In this document: positions 18,101 to 24,741 of the stretch, piece by piece
Numbering within the stretch: position 1 is the first letter of the stretch
How the letters are laid out: each line of letters starts with the position of its first letter
Origin: an uncultured Bacteroides sp.
GTDB taxonomy: Bacteria > Bacteroidota > Bacteroidia > Bacteroidales > Bacteroidaceae
Assembly (NCBI GenBank): GCA_944322275.1
Contig: CALUOV010000013.1
Span: forward strand, 1 to 32,183
Direction of reading: 5' to 3'
DNA: 32,183 bases
Notes under the pieces: model-generated
The model's database searches: none
The model's input: only the letters and a program-made list of their open reading frames with translations
What the model was told of the DNA's origin: nothing
Program-made: the position numbers and the translations under genes

Positions 18101-19179
18101 TCCGTGCCAATCCATAAATAATCTTCATTCTCGGCAAAAGAGCTGACTAACGGAGAGTTCAATCCTCCCTCTTTGGCATGAAAAGTTCGGAAAGCGTCTC
18201 TCTCATCTACATTTACATAGCTCAACATCCCGGAATAGGTACCAATCCAGACATTCTGTTGCCGGTCTCCAGCTATCACCCAAATAGAATTATTTGGCAG
18301 ACTGTAAGGATCCGACCGAGAATGCCGGTGGCAACTCAGTTTACCATCCTCCGGACTAAACAGATAGAGTCCGTCAATGGTACCCAACCATATCTTCCCG
18401 TTCTTATCCACAAAGAAAGCCCGTAAAGCATCGTCTTCCATCTCCGGGAAAGGTCCGTAACGGGCTTCCACCACAAACGTAGCCAGGTCAACCTCATACA
18501 AACCCTCTTTACTGAAATACGCCCACAGTTTTCCATCACGCACATACGCATGAGAAACAGATTCTATGCCGGAAGCGGGAAAGGTAAAACAATAGTCAAA
18601 TTCGTTTTTCTCCTGATTGTAACGGTAGACCGTACGGTGTACAAATGTATAAAGTTCCTCTTGAGACACGCAGAATGGCGAATTAACATAGGTCAGACTA
18701 TCTCCATCGTAGCGAGGCGTATGAAGTTCAACGGTACGGGTATCCAACAATTTCCATTGGTATTGCGTCCTTACCCATACATTACCCGTTCCGTCTACCT
18801 TAACTTGTGCCACCGGATTATATACCCGTTCAAACTTGTCCGTTGACTTGCTGTAACGGTACACTCCATTGTTGGTATTGACATACAGGCCTCCGGCTCC
18901 ATCGGAAGCCATGTTATTGAACGTCCAGCCTTTCGTGGGATTCAAGGCCGCAAAATAAGGATAATATTTTTTATATTGGTAACCATCAAAACGATACAAT
19001 TCGTAATCCATCATCACCCAGATAAATCCTTCGCTATCTTGCTCAATAGCTTTTATGCCATCATAATAGAATCCTCCTTCCGGAGACATAATCCTGAATT
19101 TATACTCATTCGCCCGGACAGGAACTGACTCTATCGCACAAAGAATGACCAACAATAATAGCAAACATCTGTTTTTCAT
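15148..19179 (-). CDS. Hybrid two-component system sensor/regulator (HTCS) of the PUL
   Basis: 1343 residues from ATG 19179, which begins the signal peptide MKNRCLLLLLVILCAIESVPVRA; ATG 19200 adds seven residues. Order: periplasmic two-propeller sensor of Reg_prop repeats (about 24-640, recurring WIGT/WVST and GLY motifs), Y_Y_Y domain (about 675-752), one membrane span (about 757-779), histidine kinase with H817 in NISHDFRTPLSLIL, an ATPase domain with NLLSNAFKYT, SDTGIGI and GTGIGLALVKS, a receiver domain with D1139 in ISDIMMP and K1191 in EKP, and an AraC-type helix-turn-helix at the C-terminus. All phosphorelay residues are present. HTCS proteins bind an oligosaccharide in the periplasm and activate their PUL. 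Three matching direct-repeat boxes nearby are the candidate targets. The gene has its own consensus promoter. Confidence 0.96.
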   Translation of the reverse strand: MKNRCLLLLLVILCAIESVPVRANEYKFRIMSPEGGFYYDGIKAIEQDSEGFIWVMMDYELYRFDGYQYKKYYPYFAALNPTKGWTFNNMASDGAGGLYVNTNNGVYRYSKSTDKFERVYNPVAQVKVDGTGNVWVRTQYQWKLLDTRTVELHTPRYDGDSLTYVNSPFCVSQEELYTFVHRTVYRYNQEKNEFDYCFTFPASGIESVSHAYVRDGKLWAYFSKEGLYEVDLATFVVEARYGPFPEMEDDALRAFFVDKNGKIWLGTIDGLYLFSPEDGKLSCHRHSRSDPYSLPNNSIWVIAGDRQQNVWIGTYSGMLSYVNVDERDAFRTFHAKEGGLNSPLVSSFAENEDYLWIGTEGGGVDRMDKRTGVFQNVIGTGQMASLNVKSLSINKKNELWVSTFRGGIYQFDSFGKRKMNLLHVTGDSTSLLVNNIRKTIAVGDTGMWVAYQHPYLRISYYSIRDKKFTHYTLDEKSAYLFDMFRQGDRTLWCVSHDALYRMDTQTHTVERFAPNDSIYLRLFTASLDDSGHIWIGTIGNGLVRFDITTSRFVPMREGMLREMYSIYSICYDDGKVWMGTDNGLCCYDIGANQLVEFDEKANTQGQVYYPLAVLKGYNGRLFFGGTNGFTVVNPHRITYNTYHPKALISDFFIDQKVVHPNYDVEASRQTIVLDYDQTNFGFRFSSDNFNIPEKNRFRYRLRGYNNQWITVTAQQRTVMYSKVPAGTYYFEIYAANNDGIWSDVPTIIRIVRRPAPWASIPAYGLYLLVTVGIFWLIYRYYAEKRRLQMLLYQENIERDKKEQIHQSQLRFFTNISHDFRTPLSLILAVVDKLRNDGVKEYYYRILNSNAQRLLSLVNELMDFRTVENGMMKLQLQPLDVNRIVQDTTDDFRDTAQQRNIDFRIQCDNKLPAKIWADRSIVEKIVMNLLSNAFKYTRDGGHILIKTCKGNNFTSIYPNSYTVGECGEKNVFSIVVSDTGIGISGESIGNVFERFYKVNTVNADSHLGTGIGLALVKSLVLLHKGSITIYSEREKGTDMVVCLPLDKAVFAPEDFMQQELESEPPSQPVMENTKEDSVEEVDWTLPSDNKKILIAEDNDDLRALIVESLADDFEVTQARDGEEAMNLINSETDFDLIISDIMMPRKDGVSLCYDVKNNVETSHIPVILLTAKTSLESKIEGVDSGADLYFEKPVDLTYLKLAIHNVFKNRQQLREHYARNFYADSSELSSNQQDTQFLKSLVDYINVHISEPELSVAELAEKLGMSKSKLYNKVKGLTGESVVSFIANCRMRRAAKLIIEENLTMREVMTQVGIESQSYFTNLFKKVWGEAPTIFASKHKKGNK

Positions 19180-19307
19180 AGCATCGGATTTAAATATCAA
19201 TACATAAACATTTCATCTGATGCAGTTCTGAAAAAGTCTGAAGTCCTATGGGACATTTCTTACATGCGGGCTGTATCATCTCTGTATTCTTTTATTGGTT
19301 GTTCTTA

Positions 19308-19338
19308 CAAAGATAAGGATTATTTCGCAAACCGCAAA
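19308..19338 (-). promoter_or_regulatory. Consensus promoter of the HTCS gene
   Basis: On the minus strand TTTG (19338-19335), 19 bp, then TATCTTTG (19315-19308): a full match to the Bacteroides primary promoter at ideal spacing. It leaves a leader of about 120 bases. This suggests constant basal expression of the sensor, which HTCS signalling requires. Confidence 0.7.
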
Positions 19339-19354
19339 ATAGAATCGCATCAAT

Positions 19355-19397
19355 ACAAAACGGGCGGACGAAACGGAATTATCCATTCATCCGCCCG
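19355..19397 (-). terminator. Rho-independent terminator of the GH29 gene
   Basis: CGGGCGGA (19361-19368) and TCCGCCCG (19390-19397) form a perfect 8-bp stem with further pairing inside. On the minus strand it is followed by TTTTGTATT. It lies about 100 bp after the GH29 stop codon and touches the -33 region of the HTCS promoter. Confidence 0.8.
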
Positions 19398-19500
19398 ACT
19401 TGCGTCTAAAAGCGTATCGCTTGTCGTACATGTTTTACCTTGCGTTCATGCAGGAACATTTATTAAGAGAGATAGTAATATTTCTATCCGTTGAATATCG

Positions 19501-20955
19501 TCAAGTCAACGCGTCTCTGTATTTGTCTATGTTGCTGCTATCCTTTTCTATCTGCAGCTTGATGACAAACGGTTCGCCGGGATCGCGTGAAGGCATGCTA
19601 ACGTTATACTCGTTACGGGTTGTTTCTGTCACATCCACCTCATTGCCATTTAAAACGGCCGCTTTCACGATTTTGATGCCTTTGGGAACTTTCACGGTCA
19701 ACTTTTGGGAATAGGGAGCGTTGAATACGACCATATATACATCATCCCCCTTACGGGTATAATATCCCCACGCCTGCTTATCCCATCCGGCATAGTCGCA
19801 GCCATAGATGCATTCACCATATTTATTCATCCATTTGCCAATGGCTTTTGCCAGTTCCTTTTCTTCCGGACGAAAATCGCCGTCAGCCTGCGGACCGAAG
19901 TTAACAACCATGTTTCCACCCATTGATACGGCATGCACAATACGTTCCAGCACCTCTAACGGTGTCTTTACATAGCTCAATGACCAGTCTTTGTGATATC
20001 CCCACTGGTTTTCGGGCACGGTCATACAAGCTTCCCAGTCCCAACGGGTCACCTTCAAGTCTTTCACCGGATCGGGCAAACGGCGTTCGTACCCCGATTC
20101 ATAGTCGCCCATTAAGTGGCCGTTGCTGTCAAAATGACGTTTGCCATAATCATCGGCACGCAAACGGCTGTTGATTGTAACGCTCGGAATCAATTCCTTC
20201 AGCATCTTCTCGACATGGGCAGTCCACCAGCCGTTCTTATAGATGCTGGCATCCCACGTACCGTCAAACCAGAAATCCTTCACCGTAGGATAACGTGTGG
20301 CAAGTTCTTTCAGTTGGTTGTCCGTAAACTCGAAGAAACGGGCCATCGCTTCCTCATCTTCTTTCGTCTTGATACTGTAACGGTAGTCTGGATGACTCCA
20401 GTCCATTACCGAGAAGTAAAAATGCACGTCAATACCTTCGTCATTATAAGCTTTCACCAGTTCGCCCAAAATATCTTTCTTATAAGGCGTCTGCGCTACG
20501 GTATATTGGCTGTACTTACTGGGCCACAAGCAGAATCCTTCATGATGCTTGGTGGTTATCTTCACGTATTTTACCCCCATTTGCTTAGCCATCTTGGCCC
20601 ATGCTTTCGCATCGAACTTTTCAGGATTCCATTGGTCCATCAGTTTCAGCCATTCATCCGCCGGAACCTTAGCCCACGATTTCAACCATTCAGCGGCTCC
20701 ATTATATACTTTACCGTTCCACTCACCTCCGGGAATAGCATACAGTCCCCAGTGAATGAAAGCGCCCAAACGGTTGTCTCGGAATTTTTTCATATCAGCA
20801 TCCTGACGTTTTCCCAGACGTTCCGCACCATATTTTAAAGGAAGCTCCAGGTCTGCTGGTAACACCTTCGGACGCTCTTGTGCAAAAACAACACCACTTG
20901 TCAGAAACAAGAGGAAAAGAGTAGTTCTAAAAAATCTATTCATGCTATTATTCAT
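19501..20955 (-). CDS. GH29 alpha-L-fucosidase
   Basis: 484 residues. Signal peptide (ends about VVFAQ, residue 26), catalytic barrel (about 45-375) and a C-terminal beta-sandwich. GH29 hallmarks: GAFIHWGLYAIPGGEW, TTKHHEGFCLWPSKYSQYTV, and the nucleophile D231 in KDFWFDGTWD. Retaining alpha-L-fucosidases remove terminal fucose from plant, algal or host glycans; activity on other 6-deoxy or L-galactose-like sugars occurs in the family. The gene stands alone between two terminators and has its own predicted HTCS box, 16 bp upstream at its nearest edge (20971-21031). That leaves only a short leader, so the internal ATG at 20943 may be the true start. With the GH95-like enzyme it points to a fucosylated substrate. 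Confidence 0.93.
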   Translation of the reverse strand: MNNSMNRFFRTTLFLLFLTSGVVFAQERPKVLPADLELPLKYGAERLGKRQDADMKKFRDNRLGAFIHWGLYAIPGGEWNGKVYNGAAEWLKSWAKVPADEWLKLMDQWNPEKFDAKAWAKMAKQMGVKYVKITTKHHEGFCLWPSKYSQYTVAQTPYKKDILGELVKAYNDEGIDVHFYFSVMDWSHPDYRYSIKTKEDEEAMARFFEFTDNQLKELATRYPTVKDFWFDGTWDASIYKNGWWTAHVEKMLKELIPSVTINSRLRADDYGKRHFDSNGHLMGDYESGYERRLPDPVKDLKVTRWDWEACMTVPENQWGYHKDWSLSYVKTPLEVLERIVHAVSMGGNMVVNFGPQADGDFRPEEKELAKAIGKWMNKYGECIYGCDYAGWDKQAWGYYTRKGDDVYMVVFNAPYSQKLTVKVPKGIKIVKAAVLNGNEVDVTETTRNEYNVSMPSRDPGEPFVIKLQIEKDSSNIDKYRDALT

Positions 20956-20970
20956 TTAAAAGGTTTGCTG

Positions 20971-21031
20971 CAAAGAACGTACTTTTTTAAGGAAAAGCTT
21001 TACTCAAATCCACAAATCTTTTGCTCAAAAA
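20971..21031 (-). promoter_or_regulatory. Predicted HTCS operator-promoter of the GH29 gene (site A)
   Basis: On the minus strand the half-sites TTTGAGCAAA (21029-21020) and TTTGAGTAAA (21008-20999) form a near-perfect direct repeat with a 21-bp period. GTTCTTTG (20978-20971) follows; its TTTGC is at the same distance as in the sister sites at 15031 and 28111. No -33 TTTG at normal spacing. The start codon is 16-28 bp further on. Confidence 0.7.
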
Positions 21032-21190
21032 CACAATCTTGCTATTTTAGAGATAAAAAGAAGAATTCTTTAGGTTTTTCGAAAGAAGAAAAGGAGAATT
21101 TAGCGGGATTTCGTCCCGCAACTGTCAAATATTCTACTTGTCGGATAAAAAATGGGAGAAGCACCTGGGGAGTGCCTTTTTATTCATAAG

Positions 21191-21283
21191 TTGAGTGATT
21201 AATAGATCACCGTCCAAGTCGTCTATTATTCAGTTGGTAAGTGATTAATTGATCACTTGACAAGTGATTAATTATTCAGTTGG
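21191..21283. repeat. Two-copy 46-47-bp tandem repeat with a near-palindrome
   Basis: Copy 1 (21191-21237) and copy 2 (21238-21283) align along their whole length, share GTGATTAATNGATCAC at the start and end in ATTATTCAGTTGG. In copy 2, AAGTGATTAATTGATCACTT (21239-21258) is a 20-bp palindrome with a single mismatched pair, and GTGATTAATTATTCAG follows as a further related piece. Copy 2 looks more regular than copy 1. The function is unknown; a binding site or a dispersed intergenic repeat are the options. Confidence 0.7.
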
Positions 21284-21412
21284 CAAAGGATTAACAACTA
21301 TTTTGCATTCCTGTAAACGACTGAATATAAATACTATACGCATAATTGCTTATAACCTTGGCATCGGCTTGTAAGGAGTGCGGACTGATTTCTCTTTGCT
21401 TAGACAACTATA

Positions 21413-21457
21413 CATAAAATAAGGGCGCCCTCCCCTAACCAGCGGGAAGGCGCGCCC
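21413..21457 (-). terminator. Rho-independent terminator of the SusC-SusD operon
   Basis: On the minus strand GGGCGCGCCTTCCC pairs with GGGGAGGGCGCCC (one bulged base, one G-U pair) around an 8-base loop and is followed by TTATTTTAT. It lies about 30 bp beyond the surface lipoprotein stop codon. Confidence 0.8.
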
Positions 21458-21486
21458 TCTCTACATAATATTATGAATGCGAACTT

Positions 21487-22683
21487 TTAGCGGTTGTATT
21501 CATAGATTTGCAGATCACCAACGAAACCGGTACCGGATTCTTGAGAAGCGGGATCATCCCATGAAGCACCGTCTCTCAAGTGACCCTTGATAAAGTTGAT
21601 ACGCAGGTACTGAATTTCCATCGGAGTCTCAATCTGGAACAACTGATAGTCATCAGCCTTCAACGCTTCCGTTTCGAACGTTCCCAGATCTGTCCATTCA
21701 TCATCGGCAGCCAGCTTACCTTGCAGCGTAAATGTGTGAACCTGTAGCCATTGGTAGTTCAGACTGCGGTGTCTCCAACCGATCTGACCGAACTTGATTA
21801 CTTTGCCGAAATCGATATCCAGATAAGCTTGCGGATCGTACGTCGGACGTTGACTGATATTCGGAGCATAATACGTCGAATTATCATCATCAAACATGTT
21901 TTCAGGCACGCATTCTTTGCTACCATCCATGTAGTTTGCCAAGTTAGACTCGAACGCCCATGTTGAGGCATCGTAAGGAACTCCCACATACAGCGGAGCC
22001 TCATCAGCCACCTTCACCGTACAAACGGCTTCGGCCTTGCCACGATCGTTAGCGGTTACGCGAACAGTGGTAGACTGGCCTATCTCACCAGTAATGGTGA
22101 TGATACCGTTCTGATCTACCGTAGCGACGCTTTCATCATCTGAGGTATAGGTAACAGAAGGATCGGTTGCGTCACTCGGGTTCACCGTTACATACTGAGC
22201 CAGATTGAAAGTTGCACCCTTCTCCGCTTCTACCGTCTGACCGGCGGACTGGATGGTGATGCTGCTTACCACAACAATATTACTGATGACGCGAACAGGA
22301 TATACCACATACGTACCCGAACCGTCTTCCACCGATACAATAATGGTATCCGTTCCCAACGGCATGGGAATGGGTTCCGGAGCCGGAGGAGTGGTCAGTA
22401 ACGGAGTTATCAATCCGTCTTCTGACAGATCGATAGCACCGGATGGTTCTCCGGCAAAGCGATAACTCACTTTGCTGTCTCGGGCGCTTTCCGGCATGAT
22501 GAACGGCTTCAGCTGCAAAGGCTCTCCTTCCGTCACGTCAATACCAAAAACGTCACTCTCTATGTTGTATGCTTCTTCTACTGTGATGTTCTTGGCTCCC
22601 AGGTCATCATCATCGCTGCAAGCCGTAAACAGGGCACCGCAAGAAAGCACCATTCCGATATACAAGTAATTGATTTTTTTCAT
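21487..22683 (-). CDS. Surface glycan-binding lipoprotein with Ig-like and F5/8 type C-like domains
   Basis: 398 residues. Lipoprotein signal with the cysteine at C22 (LFTAC), followed at once by SDDDD, the acidic pattern that sends Bacteroides lipoproteins to the cell surface. An N-terminal region (about 30-135) and a BIG-2-type Ig domain (about 140-228, SDDESVATVDQNGIITITGE) lead to a discoidin/F5-8 type C-like domain (about 235-398, DDDNSTYYAPN, AYLDIDFGKVIKFGQIGWRHR, LRINF). It takes the SusE/SusF position, 28 bp after susD, so it most likely helps to catch the polysaccharide outside the cell. No catalytic motif is seen. The sequence gives no clue to the exact ligand. Confidence 0.85.
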   Translation of the reverse strand: MKKINYLYIGMVLSCGALFTACSDDDDLGAKNITVEEAYNIESDVFGIDVTEGEPLQLKPFIMPESARDSKVSYRFAGEPSGAIDLSEDGLITPLLTTPPAPEPIPMPLGTDTIIVSVEDGSGTYVVYPVRVISNIVVVSSITIQSAGQTVEAEKGATFNLAQYVTVNPSDATDPSVTYTSDDESVATVDQNGIITITGEIGQSTTVRVTANDRGKAEAVCTVKVADEAPLYVGVPYDASTWAFESNLANYMDGSKECVPENMFDDDNSTYYAPNISQRPTYDPQAYLDIDFGKVIKFGQIGWRHRSLNYQWLQVHTFTLQGKLAADDEWTDLGTFETEALKADDYQLFQIETPMEIQYLRINFIKGHLRDGASWDDPASQESGTGFVGDLQIYEYNR

Positions 22684-22711
22684 ATCTCAAAGATGTTTTT
22701 AGCTGTTTGGT

Positions 22712-24718
22712 TTATCTTGTAATGTCTTTCCAACCCGGATTCTGCGTCAACTGCGGATTCAGCAGCATCTCATTCAGAGGTATCGGGTAATAATAGCGCT
22801 TGTCGTCCCAAGGACGGATACCATCGATAACGGTCGTTGAAGTCGGCCAGGGAATGATGAAGCCATCGTTGTCCACACGTACGGTGTTGCCTACCTCAGC
22901 GATGGGCACGGTCACCTTGTCCCAGTGATTGCCCCACTCATCAGTATAGTTCTCATCCAGACGGTTCTTGCTGTAGAGAGCTACTTTGGCATCGGTCATC
23001 TTCATACCTCTCAGTTGGATAGTGAAGAACTTACCGGCTTTCCAACGCATCAGGTCCTCATAGCGTTCGCCTTCCAGCATCATTTCCACACGGCGTTCGC
23101 GGCGTATCTCACGCAGGATAGGAGACACAGAGTAATCCAGCTTTTCTGCAAAGATGGCATCCAGACGCGGGTCGGCAGGAATATTCTGCAGCGTCAGACG
23201 GGCATTGGGATATTTATCGAAATCGAATCCGGCACGCAGACGAAGTGCGTTGACGGTCTCATCCAAGTCTTCGTTAGTGATTTCGTTCAGTTCGGCACGA
23301 GCCTCGGCGTAAATCAGCAACAGTTCAGCGTAACGGAACATGTGTGCCGTCTGTTTTCCATCGGCATTGGCAGTCCACTCACCTTCCATATCACTCATCC
23401 AGTGCTTGATAAAACGGTAACCGGTTACGGTAGAGTTGTACTGTTTCATGGGAGAAGCGCCACCGGTATCATAAGTCACCATCGGGAAGATGATACCGCT
23501 CTCTTCAATCGTATAGGTATAATCGTCCGCATCATAGATGGAAGCGTATTCACCGGGCTTACAGATAGTCTGGCGCAGACGCGGGTCACGGTTGTCCAGT
23601 TCTTCCCACATGCCGTCATAGCCCTTGAACAAGGGATTTACTTCCCAGTTGCCTTCCGTACCGCCAATGTAGATAGGACGGCCGTCCTCGCAGAGATATT
23701 CCTCTATAGCGCAGAGGGGAGCACCCATAGCGTAACGGGTGTGATTGTTCTTACCCATATAACGTGGATTATCGTTACCCAATTTCACACCGTCATAGAC
23801 ACGGGCCAGAATAGTTTCCTCGTTTCCATCGGACTCTGGAGTATTCTTCTGAATGAAGAGCTGGTAGTAAGAGTCCGTACCTCCGTTGTCGAACAAGTGG
23901 TAACGGCCTTTATCCATAACGGTGCGAGCGGCATCGCGTGCCTGACGCAGGAATTCATCAGCAGTAGACTGCAGGTTCAGTTCCGTATGATACTTGCGGA
24001 ATGTTCCTTCGAAGAGGCAGAAACGGGCTTTCAGGAACAAAGCCATATCCTGATTGATGCGGCCGCAGGAATTGTCATTGTCTTCCAGATGATCTACGGC
24101 AAAGTCAAGACACATCATGATGCTGTCCACCAACTGCGGACGGGGCATGCGCGGATCGTACATTTCTTCCGAAGAAGTATCCAGTTCTTTTGTCAGCCAA
24201 GGCACCTCACCGATGGCGAGCAACTTGATGTAATAATCCCATGCTTTGAAGAAGTAAGCCTGTGCGGCATAACCGTTCAACGCTTCGGGAGTAGCGTCCG
24301 TCACTTGTTTATAGTGATTCAGGAAGTAGTTCACCTTGCGCAGCTTCTCCCAGTTCCAAGCCGTATCGAAGTTCTTGGAAGCGGAGGTCGGCGTGTCGTA
24401 GGTACCACCCAATTTGGTATCAATACTACCGGCATATACCACGTTGTCGCTGAACGCATCGGCAAAGATAATCTGACTGCCGGCTTTTACGGGCAGGAAA
24501 CCCTTGTCGTGAGACGTGTTGTTGGTACCGCCGATACCGTGACCGGTCACGAAGTAACGATAAATACCATCCAGGTACAATTGCAAATCGGCCTCTTTCG
24601 TAAAGAAGTTACCGTCGGCCATCTGGTCTATCGGGTCGCGCTGCATAAAGTCATCATTGCACGACGAGAACAAGGCCAGGAGCATGCATAAAGATGTTAT
24701 AATAGAATATTTTTTCAT
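22712..24718 (-). CDS. SusD/RagB-family surface nutrient-binding lipoprotein
   Basis: 668 residues, longer than the original SusD of about 550. Lipobox LFSSC with C20 followed by NDDF. The SusD opening DPIDQMADGNFFTKEADLQLYLDGIYRY, the tetratricopeptide-like helices near LNGYAAQAYFFKAWDYYIKLLAIGEVPWL, FRYAELLLIYAEARAELN, REIRRERRVEMMLEGERYEDLMRWK and the closing YYYPIPLNEMLLNPQLTQNPGW are all family hallmarks. SusD proteins act as a lid on the SusC barrel and hand over oligosaccharides. It lies 23 bp after susC and 28 bp before the surface lipoprotein gene. Each SusC/D pair is specific to one glycan, but the ligand cannot be read from sequence alone. Confidence 0.97.
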   Translation of the reverse strand: MKKYSIITSLCMLLALFSSCNDDFMQRDPIDQMADGNFFTKEADLQLYLDGIYRYFVTGHGIGGTNNTSHDKGFLPVKAGSQIIFADAFSDNVVYAGSIDTKLGGTYDTPTSASKNFDTAWNWEKLRKVNYFLNHYKQVTDATPEALNGYAAQAYFFKAWDYYIKLLAIGEVPWLTKELDTSSEEMYDPRMPRPQLVDSIMMCLDFAVDHLEDNDNSCGRINQDMALFLKARFCLFEGTFRKYHTELNLQSTADEFLRQARDAARTVMDKGRYHLFDNGGTDSYYQLFIQKNTPESDGNEETILARVYDGVKLGNDNPRYMGKNNHTRYAMGAPLCAIEEYLCEDGRPIYIGGTEGNWEVNPLFKGYDGMWEELDNRDPRLRQTICKPGEYASIYDADDYTYTIEESGIIFPMVTYDTGGASPMKQYNSTVTGYRFIKHWMSDMEGEWTANADGKQTAHMFRYAELLLIYAEARAELNEITNEDLDETVNALRLRAGFDFDKYPNARLTLQNIPADPRLDAIFAEKLDYSVSPILREIRRERRVEMMLEGERYEDLMRWKAGKFFTIQLRGMKMTDAKVALYSKNRLDENYTDEWGNHWDKVTVPIAEVGNTVRVDNDGFIIPWPTSTTVIDGIRPWDDKRYYYPIPLNEMLLNPQLTQNPGWKDITR

Positions 24719-24741
24719 ATTTGTCTAATCGTTTTTAAAGT

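Larger units (their letters stand above)
19180..19500. other. Intergenic region between the GH29 and HTCS genes
   Basis: No credible gene. It holds the HTCS promoter and, upstream and overlapping by four bases, the GH29 terminator. A short inverted repeat GTCCTATGGGAC lies in the HTCS leader near 19240-19255. The remaining 100 bp next to the GH29 stop show no further structure that I can support. Confidence 0.6.
20956..21486. other. Intergenic region between the SusC-D operon and the GH29 gene
   Basis: No credible gene in 531 bp. From left to right it holds the HTCS box and -7-like element of GH29 (20971-21031), a hairpin GCGGGA-TTTCG-TCCCGC (21103-21119) without a T-run, a weak plus-strand hairpin followed by TTTTT (21159-21181), a two-copy 46-47-bp tandem repeat (21191-21283), about 130 bp without visible structure, and the terminator of the Sus operon (21413-21457). 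Confidence 0.6.

Noticed and set aside
21103-21119. Hairpin GCGGGA-TTTCG-TCCCGC as a terminator
   Set aside because: No T-run on either strand and the GH29 gene is transcribed away from it.
22925-24691. 588-codon open frame on the plus strand
   Set aside because: It runs antisense through susD in a fixed frame relation and its product has no recognisable domain; an open antisense frame is a by-product of susD codon use.
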